A stretch of DNA of 64,000 nt from Herbaspirillum autotrophicum (lineage in GTDB: Bacteria; Pseudomonadota; Gammaproteobacteria; Burkholderiales; Burkholderiaceae_D): the NCBI RefSeq assembly GCF_001189915.1, contig NZ_LFLS01000033.1, forward strand, positions 1 through 64,000, given 5' to 3'. A program made the position numbers and the translations under genes. The notes under the pieces are model-generated. The model had not been told where the DNA came from. It made no database searches and saw nothing but the letters and a program-made list of their open reading frames with translations. This document shows positions 8,303 through 17,074 of this stretch, piece by piece; within the stretch, counting starts at the first letter, position 1; each line of letters begins with the position of its first letter.

Positions 8303-9187
8303 ATGCGTGAAATGAATCTGGACCGCCTGCGGACGCTGGTGACGATTGCCGATCTCGGTTCCTTTGCCGAGGCCGCGCGCATGCTGCATCTGGCACCGCC
8401 GACCATCAGCATGCACATTGCCGAACTGGAACAGCGCATCGGTGCCACCCTGCTGTCGCGCCAGCGCGGCCAGATCAAACCGTCCTCGATTGGCGACAGT
8501 CTGATCGCGCGGGCGCGCCGTTTGCTGGCCGATACCGAACAGGCGCTGCACGAGGTGCAACAACAGGTGCAGGGACTGGCCGGACGCGTACGGCTGGGCG
8601 CGTCCACCGGCGCCATCGCCCATCTGTTGCCGCAGGCGCTGGAAATTCTGGGCCAAGATCATCCCGGCATCGATGTGCAAGTGGAAGTGCTGACTTCGCA
8701 AACCAGTTTGCAGCGCCTGAACGAAGGAACCCTCGATGTCGGGCTGGTCGCCCTGCCGCAAACACCAGTGCCGAGGCTGACAATGCGGGCGTGGCGGCGC
8801 GATCCGGTGCTGGCTTTTGTCCCGGCGCACTGGCGCAGTCCGGCCCGCGTGACACCCGAGTGGCTGGCGGCGCAGCCGTTGATTCTCAATGACAGCGGTA
8901 CCCGGCTGTCGCATCTGACCGGCGCCTGGTTTGCCGCTGCCGGTCAGCGGCCGCTGCCGCGTATCGAACTCAATTACAACGATGCCATCAAGAGTCTGGT
9001 GGCGGCAGGTTATGGCGCCACCTTGCTGCCGCATGAAAAAGGCGCACCGCTGACCGATCCGCGCATCAAAATGCTGCCGCTGCGGCCGGCGTTATGGCGT
9101 CAGTTGGGAATCGCTCATCGCAGCGACAATATCGAGCGCGCCACCCAGCACGTGCTGGATGTGTTGTGGCGCTTCAGTCTGCGTTAG
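8303..9187 (+). CDS. LysR-family transcriptional regulator (divergent from argC)
   Basis: A 294-residue LysR protein. The helix-turn-helix is in residues 1-62 (LRTLVTIADLGSFAEAARML, PTISMHIAELEQRIGATL) and the effector-binding domain follows (LRVRLGASTG-like strand, GTLDVGLVALP, AAGYGATLLPHE). Start at ATG 8303 after CAGGAGACGG; ATG 8312 is a possible alternative. Divergent LysR genes usually control the neighbour and themselves, so argC is the obvious candidate target; this is inference from position. Confidence 0.9.
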   Translation: MREMNLDRLRTLVTIADLGSFAEAARMLHLAPPTISMHIAELEQRIGATLLSRQRGQIKPSSIGDSLIARARRLLADTEQALHEVQQQVQGLAGRVRLGASTGAIAHLLPQALEILGQDHPGIDVQVEVLTSQTSLQRLNEGTLDVGLVALPQTPVPRLTMRAWRRDPVLAFVPAHWRSPARVTPEWLAAQPLILNDSGTRLSHLTGAWFAAAGQRPLPRIELNYNDAIKSLVAAGYGATLLPHEKGAPLTDPRIKMLPLRPALWRQLGIAHRSDNIERATQHVLDVLWRFSLR

Positions 9188-9283
9188 CGCACGGGGAAGG
9201 TTCAGATTCAGGTGGGCTGACTGAACAAATGGCATTGCGGTGGTAGCTCTCCCGGGGTATTGACGCCTTCCGCAACGGGTCTG

Positions 9284-9472
9284 TCACAACGTGTTTACCT
9301 GCCATATTTTCTTTGCTTCATTCAGACTGGACGCATTGGCTCCACCTGCAAAATCGGGATGTTCAAACTGAAAAGGGTCGTCCTCCCAATAACATATGGG
9401 GCAGATGTCGTAGTCACCATTTGGCGGTTCTGAAAATACAAGAGACTCGCAACACCGACAGGGATATTTCAT
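9284..9472 (-). CDS. CPCC-type Cys-rich small protein
   Basis: A 62-residue protein with four Cys in two pairs: YPCRCCESL near the start and YDICPICYWEDD in the middle, then FEHPDFAGGANASSLNEAK. This matches the short cysteine-rich CPCC family, thought to bind a metal; members are often found as accessory or toxin-associated small genes. No signal peptide, so cytoplasmic. The Shine-Dalgarno is weak (ACGGAAACTG before ATG). Function unknown. Confidence 0.72.
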   Translation of the reverse strand: MKYPCRCCESLVFSEPPNGDYDICPICYWEDDPFQFEHPDFAGGANASSLNEAKKIWQVNTL

Positions 9473-9800
9473 CAGTTTCCGTCAAATCGATTTATCTTGC
9501 ATTTCATACGTCCGGATTGCTGTGTTTGAAAAATGAGCTTCAAGACGGCGCAGTGCGGGCGCGCCTCGCATCAAACTGGATGAAAAGGCGCCTCCGATCA
9601 GCGACGCTTCAAATAGCGCCCCCCTTGGCGCATGGCTGGAAATTATTATTCATTCTCAGAGCAGTGGCCCGGTTAGCCTAGACGGAAATTCGCCGTCATA
9701 CGTGGCAGTAGTAAAACCCACCCCGGATACTGGTGTCAAGCATGCTGAGCGAACAGATGCGTCGCCGTTAGCCTCCATCCAAGGCACCAACAGCCAGCAC
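9473..9800. other. Gene-free stretch
   Basis: No open frame here has a ribosome site and protein-like composition, and I see no repeat or strong hairpin. It separates the CPCC gene from the carboxymuconolactone decarboxylase-like gene; both point left, so part of it may hold the CPCC promoter. Confidence 0.5.
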
Positions 9801-10145
9801 TCAGCTTGCCCCCTGATGCGCCGCCACCGCATCCATCACGCGCGCCGAATACACCATGGCAGCGCCGGCATTGAGGGCGATGGCCACGCCCAGTGCATCG
9901 GCGATTTCTTCTTTGGTTGCGCCTTCTTTGAGGGCCGCCGCCGAGTGCACGGTGATGCAGCCGTCGCAGCGGGTGGTGACGGCTACTGCCAGTGCGATCA
10001 GTTCCCGGGTTTTGCCGTCGAGGCGGCCGCTCTTGGCACCGGCGCCGGACAAGGTTTGATAGCCTTTGACGGTATCCGGGGTGATGGCGGCGATGTCGCC
10101 GATACGGTGCATCAGTTCCTTGCGGTATTCGATCCAGTCCAGCAT
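9801..10145 (-). CDS. Carboxymuconolactone decarboxylase/AhpD-like protein
   Basis: A 114-residue all-helical protein with the peroxidase-type motif CDGCITVHSAAAL, where the CxxC and the His match the AhpD alkylhydroperoxidase core. Flanking segments (KTRELIALAVAVTTRCDGCI, GATKEEIADALGVAIALNAG) are typical of the family. ACAAGGAGCAATCTC precedes the ATG at 10145, which fixes the start. Members act as small thiol-dependent peroxidase partners or as lactone decarboxylases; the CxxC favours a redox role. Confidence 0.88.
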   Translation of the reverse strand: MLDWIEYRKELMHRIGDIAAITPDTVKGYQTLSGAGAKSGRLDGKTRELIALAVAVTTRCDGCITVHSAAALKEGATKEEIADALGVAIALNAGAAMVYSARVMDAVAAHQGAS

Positions 10146-10331
10146 GAGATTGCTCCTTGTGATGGTTGATCCATACCGCCCGGGTCCTGGTGCTGCAGTG
10201 CAGCGGCATGACGCGAAAGTGCGTTTGCTGATAATAGAGCATTTTTGATTCCCGTTCTGCCCTGCATCACCATCCACCTCCGGCATGCAAGCGGCCCGGT
10301 CTGTCGCGGCTGGCCTGCTGCATGCCTCTCG

Positions 10332-10751
10332 CTACGGTGTCGGATTTTCCGCGGCCGGGTTGATCTGCGCGTGCAGGATTTTGACGACATGAAACAAGCG
10401 GCCGTCAGCGCAGAATTCAGGCTGTAATTCAACCTGATCGTTGATGCCTGATGCCAGGCTGGCCGGCGCCAATGCGACGACGGCGGAGCGCATGCGGTCG
10501 CGGCGAAACTCGGCCTTGACCCAGTTGCCGGCAGCGTGCATCGCCGCTGCATCGATGCACGCTGGCTGCGCTTGCATTGCCTGCCAGGCACTCAACGGTG
10601 TCATGACGCGGGCCCGGGTACCGCCATGACTTTGGTCGACCACGGGATAATACGGGCCGCTGTTGCATCCGCTCAGCGCGGCGCCGGCGCACACCATGAG
10701 AATAGCGAAAGCGGCTTCCCCGCCAGTGGATAATAAGGATGTTCCAGACAT
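10332..10751 (-). CDS. Putative lipoprotein
   Basis: About 139 residues with a hydrophobic segment AFAILMVCAGAAL ending in a lipobox-like LSGC-NSG. The mature part (YYPVVDQSHGGTRARVMTPL and a C-terminal FHVVKILHAQINP) has no family I know. An in-frame TTG at 10799 would extend it by 16 residues and add basic residues to an otherwise uncharged signal N-region, so the start is uncertain. Probably an envelope lipoprotein of unknown role. Confidence 0.6.
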   Translation of the reverse strand: MSGTSLLSTGGEAAFAILMVCAGAALSGCNSGPYYPVVDQSHGGTRARVMTPLSAWQAMQAQPACIDAAAMHAAGNWVKAEFRRDRMRSAVVALAPASLASGINDQVELQPEFCADGRLFHVVKILHAQINPAAENPTP

Positions 10752-10862
10752 GGAAGTTTCTTTGCTGACGATGGGAACAACGCGTGCCGGCGCTGGCAAT
10801 CCGGCGCGGTCCTGATTTCTGGCGCCAGTCTATGCGGCCTTCCTGTCGCGGATATGACGCTT

Positions 10863-10880
10863 GACTGACGAAAGACTGAC
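10863..10880 (+). promoter_or_regulatory. GACTGAC direct repeat upstream of a response regulator
   Basis: GACTGAC occurs at 10863-10869 and again at 10874-10880, spaced 11 bp, about 110 bp before the response regulator at 10992. OmpR/PhoB-type regulators bind direct repeats at about 10-11 bp spacing, so this may be an operator. Only two copies, so the call is tentative. Confidence 0.35.
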
Positions 10881-10991
10881 AACTGCACAGTTTGCGTAAA
10901 CTGATCGTCCACAGGGCGTTTTCCTTGCCGTACTTACCGGCTAGAATGGTGCATCCGTGATTCCCCTCTTACCCTTCTATAAAAGCCGCGT

Positions 10992-11663
10992 ATGCATGTA
11001 TTGTTAGTTGAAGACGACCTGGTGCTGGCTGATGGCATTTCCCGCGTCTTGCGCATGAACGGCATGGTGGTTGACATCGTCGGCACCGGTGATGCGGCCG
11101 ACGCCATGTTGCAGCGCTCGCAGATTGCCATCATCGTGCTCGATATCGGCCTGCCCGGCATCGATGGTTTTGAGGTCGTGCGCCGGCTGCGCGCGCGCGG
11201 CAGTACTTTGCCGGTGTTGTTGCTGACGGCGCGCGACGCGATTCAGGACCGGGTGCGCGGACTGGAACTCGGCGCTGACGATTATCTGGTCAAGCCGTTC
11301 GCCACGCCGGAACTGGTGGCGCGGATCCGCGCGCTGGCGCGGCGCAGCAATCCGGTGGTGCAGGAATTGCGGATCGGCGGCCTGTCACTGGATGCTTTCG
11401 CCAAGCGCGCGTTCATCAATGACAAGCCACTGGAACTGTCGGTGCGCGAATGGGCGGTGCTCGAATATCTGATGCAGCAAGCCTCGCGCGTCGTCTCCAA
11501 ACAGCAGATCATCGATGCCATCCTGCCGTGGGGTGAAGAAGTCACGCTCAATGCAGTCGAAGTTTATGTCTCGCGCGTGCGCCTGAAGATTGCCGAGTCC
11601 GATATCGAGATCCGCACCATTCGCGGCTTCGGCTACATGCTGGAAAAAGTGCCCGCAGCATGA
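10992..11663 (+). CDS. OmpR-type response regulator
   Basis: A 223-residue regulator. The receiver (residues 1-115) has the acidic pair EDD at 7-9, the phospho-acceptor D51 in VLDIGLPGIDGF, a Thr in LLLTARD and the Lys in YLVKPF. The C-terminal winged helix ends in AVEVYVSRVRLKI and RGFGYMLEK. It pairs with the kinase that starts at 11660 by an ATGA overlap. This is the QseB/TctD-like class that often answers to small organic acids or metal ions. Confidence 0.93.
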   Translation: MHVLLVEDDLVLADGISRVLRMNGMVVDIVGTGDAADAMLQRSQIAIIVLDIGLPGIDGFEVVRRLRARGSTLPVLLLTARDAIQDRVRGLELGADDYLVKPFATPELVARIRALARRSNPVVQELRIGGLSLDAFAKRAFINDKPLELSVREWAVLEYLMQQASRVVSKQQIIDAILPWGEEVTLNAVEVYVSRVRLKIAESDIEIRTIRGFGYMLEKVPAA

Positions 11664-13072
11664 AGAGCATCCGGATCACCCTGCTCAAATGGCTGATCGC
11701 ACCGCTGCTGGCGATCAACCTGGTGGGTGCCGGACTGACCTATGGTCTGGCCTGGATTCCGGCCCGGACTGCATTCGATCAAAGCCTGGCCGATGCCCTG
11801 TGGGCGCTGATTCCGCAAATCAAGGAATTTCGCGGCAATCTGCACCTCGATCTGCCGTCCCAGGCCGAAGATATATTGCGCGTCGATCATTTCGATTCCG
11901 TGTTCTTCGTGGTGCGCACTGCCGATGGCAAGACCATCGCCGGCGACAAGGATTTCCCGGCGCTGGTGCCGGAGGCCGAACCCAACGAGCCGCGGCCCTA
12001 TGACGGCGTGATGCGCGGCGAACGGATTCGCATCACCACCATTCGCACCAACATCGGCAAAGAACAGGTTTTCATCGGCGCCGGCGAAACCTTGCGCAAG
12101 CGCGAACATGTGCGCAACCAGATTGTGCTGGCTTTGCTGCTGCTGGAAATTTTCCTGACCCTGGTGCTGATCGGTATCGTCTGGCTGGCAGTGACCAAGG
12201 GCTTGCTGCCGCTCAAAAAAATGCAGTCCGATCTGAGCCGGCGTGACTACCGCGATCTGTCATTGATCGATAACAGCGCCGAACCGGTCGAATTGCGTCC
12301 GGTCAGTTCTGCCATCAATGGCTTGCTGGCCAAGGTGCAGAAAAGCGCCGAAGGACAGCAGAACTTTCTGGCCGACGTCGCGCATCAGTTGCGTACCCCG
12401 CTGGCCGGCATCAAGTTGCAACTGGAATGGCTGCAGCCGAAACTGGATGCGGAACCGGAGACCGCGCACTCCGGCCGTCTCATGATGTCTTCGACCCAGC
12501 GCATGATTCGCCAGACCAATCAGTTGCTGGCGCTGGCCCGGGCCGAGCCGAGCCGCTTCGAAAAACGACAGCTGGAGAAACTGGAACTGAGCAAACTGGT
12601 GGAAGCATCGATCCAGCATTTTGTCGATGAGTCCGACAAGAAAAACATCGATCTCGGTTTCGATCTGCACCCGACCTTTATCATGGGCGATGCCTTCCTG
12701 CTGGGCGACCTGATCGACAATCTGATCGACAATGCGATTCGCTATTCGCCGCCGCAAGGATCGGTGACGGTACGTTGCCAGCCTTCCGAGGATGGCGGCA
12801 TCTTGTCGGTGGAAGATGCCGGACCGGGTATTCCACTGTCTGAACGCGAACTGATTTTTGATCGTTTCTATCGCCTCAACAACAGTGCCACCGGCAGCGG
12901 TCTGGGACTGGCCATCGTGCGCGATATCGCCAAGGATCACGGCGCCCGCATCGCATTGCATTCAGGCCCGCTCGACAAGGGCACGATATTTTCCATCCAC
13001 TTCCCGCCGCTGCTCAACGGCGTCGTCAGCCTCGGCACCATCAACAGCACCGGCGCCGATACGCAGCCTTAA
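11660..13072 (+). CDS. Sensor histidine kinase (TctE-like)
   Basis: A 470-residue inner-membrane kinase. TM1 (about 8-30) is followed by a 2CSK_N-type periplasmic sensor (PARTAFDQSLADALWALIPQ), TM2 near 155-180 and a HAMP-like linker. The H-box ADVAHQLRTPLAG has the phospho-acceptor His at about 242, and the ATPase boxes are DNLIDNAIRYSP, DAGPGIPLSE and GSGLGLAIV. It overlaps the regulator gene by 4 bases, so the pair is cotranscribed. Its stop shares a TTAA with the convergent kinase gene. The signal is unknown; relatives sense tricarboxylates. Confidence 0.92.
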   Translation: MKSIRITLLKWLIAPLLAINLVGAGLTYGLAWIPARTAFDQSLADALWALIPQIKEFRGNLHLDLPSQAEDILRVDHFDSVFFVVRTADGKTIAGDKDFPALVPEAEPNEPRPYDGVMRGERIRITTIRTNIGKEQVFIGAGETLRKREHVRNQIVLALLLLEIFLTLVLIGIVWLAVTKGLLPLKKMQSDLSRRDYRDLSLIDNSAEPVELRPVSSAINGLLAKVQKSAEGQQNFLADVAHQLRTPLAGIKLQLEWLQPKLDAEPETAHSGRLMMSSTQRMIRQTNQLLALARAEPSRFEKRQLEKLELSKLVEASIQHFVDESDKKNIDLGFDLHPTFIMGDAFLLGDLIDNLIDNAIRYSPPQGSVTVRCQPSEDGGILSVEDAGPGIPLSERELIFDRFYRLNNSATGSGLGLAIVRDIAKDHGARIALHSGPLDKGTIFSIHFPPLLNGVVSLGTINSTGADTQP

Positions 13073-15153
13073 GCTGCATGCGGGGTGTCCGGCGGGGCCG
13101 CTGGCAGCCAGATGCGGAAGGTGCAGCCGGTCGCCGCTGCCGGCTGCAACGTCAGCGTGCCGCCATGCATTTCGACCAGCCGCCGGGCCAGCGACAAGCC
13201 AAGGCCGGTGCCCGGCAAATTGCCGGCGGCGCCGCCGCGGTAATAGCGCTGAAAAATCAGATGCTGTTCTTCCGCTGCGATGCCGGTGCCGTTATCCTGA
13301 ATGTCGATATGCCAGCCGCTGGCATCATGTCCGGCGCGAAACACCACCCGCGTCGCCGGCCGCGTATATTTCACCGCATTGTCGGCCAGCGTGCGCAACA
13401 CCAGCCGCAACAAATCGGGATCGGCCCAGACCGTATCCGGCAAACCGGCGCCCTCGATTTCCAGGCGATGACCATTGGCCAGCGGCGTGGCGGCGGCCAC
13501 CGCATCTTCCAGCAACGGTCGCAACAAGGTATGGCACGGATGCACGCCATGCGACAACACGTCCAGCCGGTTGCTGCTGAGGTAATTATCGAACAGCGAT
13601 GACAGCCGCGCCGTAGCCTGACTGATCTTTTCCAGTCGCGCCTGCATCTTCGATGGCGCACCGCCCGCCTCGCGCGTCAGATTCTGGGTGGTGGCATCGA
13701 TTACCGCCAGCGGCGTGCGCAATTCGTGCGATACGGTGGCGATGAATTGCCGCTGCTCTTCATGCGCCACCCGCTCTTGCTGCAGCGCGGTTTCCACCGT
13801 CTTCATGGCCGCCATCAATTCATCGGTGCGGGCCATGACTTGCGTTTCCAGTTCATGCTCAGTGCGCCGGGACAAGGCCAGCGCCTGATTCTGCGCCACT
13901 TCCTTGGCGGCGCGCATGGCGTAATAACGACGGCTGATGGAGTAATAGATGATCAGGAACAGCAGCATCGAACCGGCGTACGTGACGTATTCCAGATCCG
14001 CGCTGCTTTCCACATAACCCAGCGCAATCGCGAAGCGCACCAGGATCGTCAGCAACAGCAGCATGCCGCCGGCGATGAAGGTATAGCGCACTTCTCTGGT
14101 GCTGCGCAATGCCGGCTTGAACAGCACGATGGCGCCAACCGGTGCGATGACAAAAGCGGTAGTGAACATCTGAAATTCCTGCACCAGGCCATAATCCAGG
14201 AACACCAGAACGATGATCAATATCGTCCACAGCCATACGCTGCGCAAACAGATGCGCGTCAGACGCGGATGCCGCTGCGGCATGCCGACAAAGCGGAAAA
14301 AGAATTCAGCGCAACTGGCAACGCTCAGTGCAATCGACACGCCGCTGGCACGCAATGCCCACTGCGGATGATCTGACAACACATACTGATACAGAATACC
14401 GGTGGTGGCCACGGTCATGAAGATGCAGCTCAGCACATACAAACCGAATGCGATGTATACGCCATCGCGCACCGCCCGTTCGAACCACAGGCTGGCCAGC
14501 ACCAGCACGGCATATGCACCGAGGTACAGTCCAAAGCCAAGTTGTTCCAGCGCCACCGCCTGCACAAAGCGTTCCGGTTGCCACAAGGTCAGGCGTCCCG
14601 AGAGCGGATTGCGGGTCACGATCTTCATGTAAAAGGTTTGCGGTACGGTGGCCGGCAACAGCAGTTTGAACACCGATGCCCGATAGGCCACCGCGCGCTG
14701 CGACAAAGGAATGTCAAGACCGCCGGCCATGATTTGATAGTGGCCGCTGCCGTCCGGGATATACAGCGCGAGCTGTTCGCTGCCGGAAGGCAGCACCTCC
14801 AGCCACCATGCCGGCGGCAAGTGGGCCGGACGCGCTACGGTAAACCGCAGCCAGCCGACGCCGTCGCGGTAACCCTCGTTGAGTTCGCCGGGCAAGGCCG
14901 TGAAACGCGCCTGATTCGCGGGCTTCAGGATGTCTTCGAAACTGAGGTTCTGCCGCGCATCGAACAGAAACTCCAGATGGCCGCTGAGGCGTTCGCGCGA
15001 CTGCTCCAGCACCAGCAACCGGCCCGGCGGCGCCGACGGCGGCGGCAGTTGCGCCTGCGCTGCGGCCATGACCGGAGCCAGCAACAGGTACGATAGCAAC
15101 AAGAAATAACGCCAATGGCGCAGACAGCCCGATGCCAGACTCATGAATACCAT
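13069..15153 (-). CDS. 7TM (DISM-type) sensor histidine kinase
   Basis: About 694 residues. A signal peptide leads into an extracytoplasmic 7TMR-DISMED2-like beta domain (roughly 45-195, with DGVGWLRFTVARP). Seven hydrophobic helices follow (about 200-400), then a coiled coil (RTEHELETQVMARTDELMAA), an H-box (TVSHELRTPLAVI, His near 476) and ATPase motifs DNAVKYTRP, DNGTGIAAE and GTGLGLSLA. Such sensors often detect carbohydrates. The start is uncertain between ATG 15153 and ATG 15144; neither has a strong ribosome site. Divergent from its likely partner at 15386. Confidence 0.9.
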   Translation of the reverse strand: MVFMSLASGCLRHWRYFLLLSYLLLAPVMAAAQAQLPPPSAPPGRLLVLEQSRERLSGHLEFLFDARQNLSFEDILKPANQARFTALPGELNEGYRDGVGWLRFTVARPAHLPPAWWLEVLPSGSEQLALYIPDGSGHYQIMAGGLDIPLSQRAVAYRASVFKLLLPATVPQTFYMKIVTRNPLSGRLTLWQPERFVQAVALEQLGFGLYLGAYAVLVLASLWFERAVRDGVYIAFGLYVLSCIFMTVATTGILYQYVLSDHPQWALRASGVSIALSVASCAEFFFRFVGMPQRHPRLTRICLRSVWLWTILIIVLVFLDYGLVQEFQMFTTAFVIAPVGAIVLFKPALRSTREVRYTFIAGGMLLLLTILVRFAIALGYVESSADLEYVTYAGSMLLFLIIYYSISRRYYAMRAAKEVAQNQALALSRRTEHELETQVMARTDELMAAMKTVETALQQERVAHEEQRQFIATVSHELRTPLAVIDATTQNLTREAGGAPSKMQARLEKISQATARLSSLFDNYLSSNRLDVLSHGVHPCHTLLRPLLEDAVAAATPLANGHRLEIEGAGLPDTVWADPDLLRLVLRTLADNAVKYTRPATRVVFRAGHDASGWHIDIQDNGTGIAAEEQHLIFQRYYRGGAAGNLPGTGLGLSLARRLVEMHGGTLTLQPAAATGCTFRIWLPAAPPDTPHAA

Positions 15154-15221
15154 CTGAAAATGAAAACCCCGCGAGTATATATTCCCGCTCCCCGTGGCGC
15201 TGCCCTTGATGAACACTGGCC

Positions 15222-15237
15222 GTCCGTCATCACGGAC
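15222..15237. promoter_or_regulatory. Palindrome GTCCGT-CATC-ACGGAC
   Basis: A perfect 6-bp inverted repeat with a 4-base spacer in the divergent intergenic region between the 7TM kinase and its regulator; a third ACGGAC half-site is at 15256-15261. It could be an operator for a second factor. No nearby gene explains it. Confidence 0.35.
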
Positions 15238-15296
15238 ATACGCGCAAAAAAACACACGGACAGACTTGTGCCGCTATCGATTTTGCCTCGCATTTT

Positions 15297-15342
15297 CTGA
15301 CAAGTCCTGACATTTTCTGACAAATACTGACAATTTCTGCAG
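15297..15342 (+). promoter_or_regulatory. Four phased CTGACA operators (10-bp period)
   Basis: CTGACA starts at 15297, 15307, 15317 and 15327, with a degenerate fifth unit (CTGCAG) at 15337: exactly one helical turn apart, all in the same orientation. The array lies 45-90 bp before the response regulator start at 15386. Phased direct repeats are the usual target of OmpR-family dimers, so this is probably an autoregulatory site. A related pair occurs upstream of wecB. Confidence 0.72.
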
Positions 15343-15385
15343 TCCGGTGATAAACTCGCGGCCATCTAGAACCGGGGGCGGGGGC

Positions 15386-16048
15386 ATGGCAAAGATATTG
15401 TTGTTGGAAGACGAGGCGGATCTGCGCAGCGAGGTGGTCGACTTTCTCTGCAACGAAGGGCATCAGGTCAGCGAAGCTGGCGACGTGGCGACGTTCATGC
15501 CATTGATCGATGCCGCCGACATTGCCATCATCGATGTCGGCCTGCCCGACGGCAACGGTTTCAGTGTCGCCGCCAATTTGCGCAAATCGCATCCGCGCAT
15601 CGGCATCATCATGTTGACCGCACGCGGCAGTGTCGATGACAAGATCATCGGCTTGCGCGGCGGCGCCGACCAATATCTGGTCAAACCAATACGTTTTACC
15701 GAACTGGCCGCCTATATCACCGCGATGGCGCGCCGCGTCGCACCCGACAACTGGCGCCTGAACCTGATCGAGCGCCGCCTGCATGCACCCGGCGGTCAAG
15801 CCGAAAGCATGAGCTCCCAAGAAATGTCGCTGCTCGAACTGCTGGCGCGCAACAGCGGCCGGGTAGTGGATCGTCCGGCTATCGCCAAAGCCTTCGGCGC
15901 CGACTGGCTCGATTATGACGAACGCCATCTGGACCAGCTGGTCAGCCGTTTGCGACGCCGCTGGCAGAGCGCCACCGGTTTCAAGCTGCCGTTGCGGACC
16001 GAGCACGGACAAGGCTACAGCTTTTCGGTGGAGATTCAGGTGCAGTGA
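15386..16048 (+). CDS. OmpR-type response regulator of the exopolysaccharide region
   Basis: A 220-residue regulator. The receiver has ED-E at 8-11, the acceptor D50 in AIIDVGLPDGNGF, Thr in MLTARGS and Lys in YLVKPIRF. The winged helix ends in QLVSRLRRRW and EHGQGYSF. ATG 15386 is chosen because the receiver strand MAKILLLED begins there; the in-frame upstream start adds 13 non-conserved residues. Divergent from the 7TM kinase, its likely partner, and next to the outer-membrane barrel and polysaccharide genes. The CTGACA array in its promoter is probably bound by this protein. Confidence 0.92.
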   Translation: MAKILLLEDEADLRSEVVDFLCNEGHQVSEAGDVATFMPLIDAADIAIIDVGLPDGNGFSVAANLRKSHPRIGIIMLTARGSVDDKIIGLRGGADQYLVKPIRFTELAAYITAMARRVAPDNWRLNLIERRLHAPGGQAESMSSQEMSLLELLARNSGRVVDRPAIAKAFGADWLDYDERHLDQLVSRLRRRWQSATGFKLPLRTEHGQGYSFSVEIQVQ

Positions 16049-16176
16049 TTTTCTGTTGCGGCAACGCCTGATTCCCCTGATTCCGGCGTCGCTGCCGATT
16101 GATTTCCCGTTATCTCCACGTTCCTTTCCCTCACTGACCTGACCGGCTTGCGCCGCGATCCCGCTGATATCTCCCC

Positions 16177-16770
16177 ATGCAAAAACGTCTGTTCGCTTTT
16201 CTGCTCACGGCCTGCGCCGCGACCACCCTGCCCGCACCTGCCGTCGAGGCCGCCGAAGCCGGCACTGTTTATCTCGGTGTCGACGGCGCCTATGCCAGCG
16301 GCATCCAGCGCGATCCTTATACCAAGAGTTTCCGGGTCACCTCCGAAACCAACACCATCGGCGCCGTGCGCCTGCTCGCCGGCTATCAGCTGACACCGAA
16401 TATCGGACTCGAAGTCGGCTACGTGCGGCGCACCGACTATCGCCAGAGCGCGGTCAACGGACCGTTTTCCTACGACGCCACGGCCCGCACCACCAACCGG
16501 GATATCTCTCTGGTCTATCAATTCACCGAATGGCTGCCCGGTCTGTTCCTGACTACCGGCGTCGTCTTCAGTCATGTCGATCTGACGGCCGACTCCCATT
16601 TCATGGGCCGCAGCACCCGGATCAATACGGCGTTTTCCAGCCGCAGCTCACAACTCGGCATCGGCTATGAAGCCACCTTGTCGGGCAATCTCAAGGCGCG
16701 TATCGGTGTCGGCCGCTATGGCGATGACAAGATCGGCTTTGTCGGCCTGAAATATTATTTCGGGAGCTGA
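16177..16770 (+). CDS. Outer-membrane beta-barrel protein (OmpA-like/opacity family)
   Basis: A 197-residue protein with a signal peptide (about 1-25, ending AVEA-AEAG) followed by alternating amphipathic strands (TVYLGVDGAYA, IGAVRLLAGYQL, NIGLEVGYVRR) and a C-terminal FVGLKYYFGS strand typical of an eight-strand barrel. It should sit in the outer membrane. It stands between the response regulator and the polysaccharide operon, so a role in surface adaptation or export is possible but unproven. Confidence 0.8.
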   Translation: MQKRLFAFLLTACAATTLPAPAVEAAEAGTVYLGVDGAYASGIQRDPYTKSFRVTSETNTIGAVRLLAGYQLTPNIGLEVGYVRRTDYRQSAVNGPFSYDATARTTNRDISLVYQFTEWLPGLFLTTGVVFSHVDLTADSHFMGRSTRINTAFSSRSSQLGIGYEATLSGNLKARIGVGRYGDDKIGFVGLKYYFGS

Positions 16771-16943
16771 CCGGACTGGCCTGATCCGGCTGCGGCAACG
16801 GCGGCCGGACTGAAGATGTCGCCCTGACGTCGGGTACGCTTTGCCGTTGGTTTGCCGTTGCCTTGCCCTCGTCCCGCCCCTCCCCGCATTCGCCCTCTCC
16901 CCGCTGCATTCCTTTCTGCCATTGCCTTACGGCACTATTGGCA

Positions 16944-16959
16944 AGTCAGGAAGTGTCAG
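16944..16959 (-). promoter_or_regulatory. Phased CTGAC pair upstream of wecB
   Basis: Read on the minus strand, CTGACA (16959-16954) and CTGACT (16949-16944) are 10 bp apart, the same motif and period as the four-unit array before the response regulator at 15386. The site is about 115 bp before the wecB start in the only sizeable gap (16771-17074) ahead of the polysaccharide genes. The rest of that gap shows no gene. A shared regulator is the simplest reading. Confidence 0.5.
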
Positions 16960-17074
16960 TAAATCCGGTCGCTGCCGGAGCGAAAATGGCGCCACTTGAA
17001 CACCATGGATCGGTCTGAGCCCCGCCTCCCGATCCCCGCGGTGTGGCCATCTCCCATTTCGCACAGGCCCAAAA

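Noticed and set aside
16134..16144. CTGACCTGACC before the outer-membrane barrel gene as another CTGAC operator
   Set aside because: The units are 5 bp apart, not 10, so they do not match the phased pattern.
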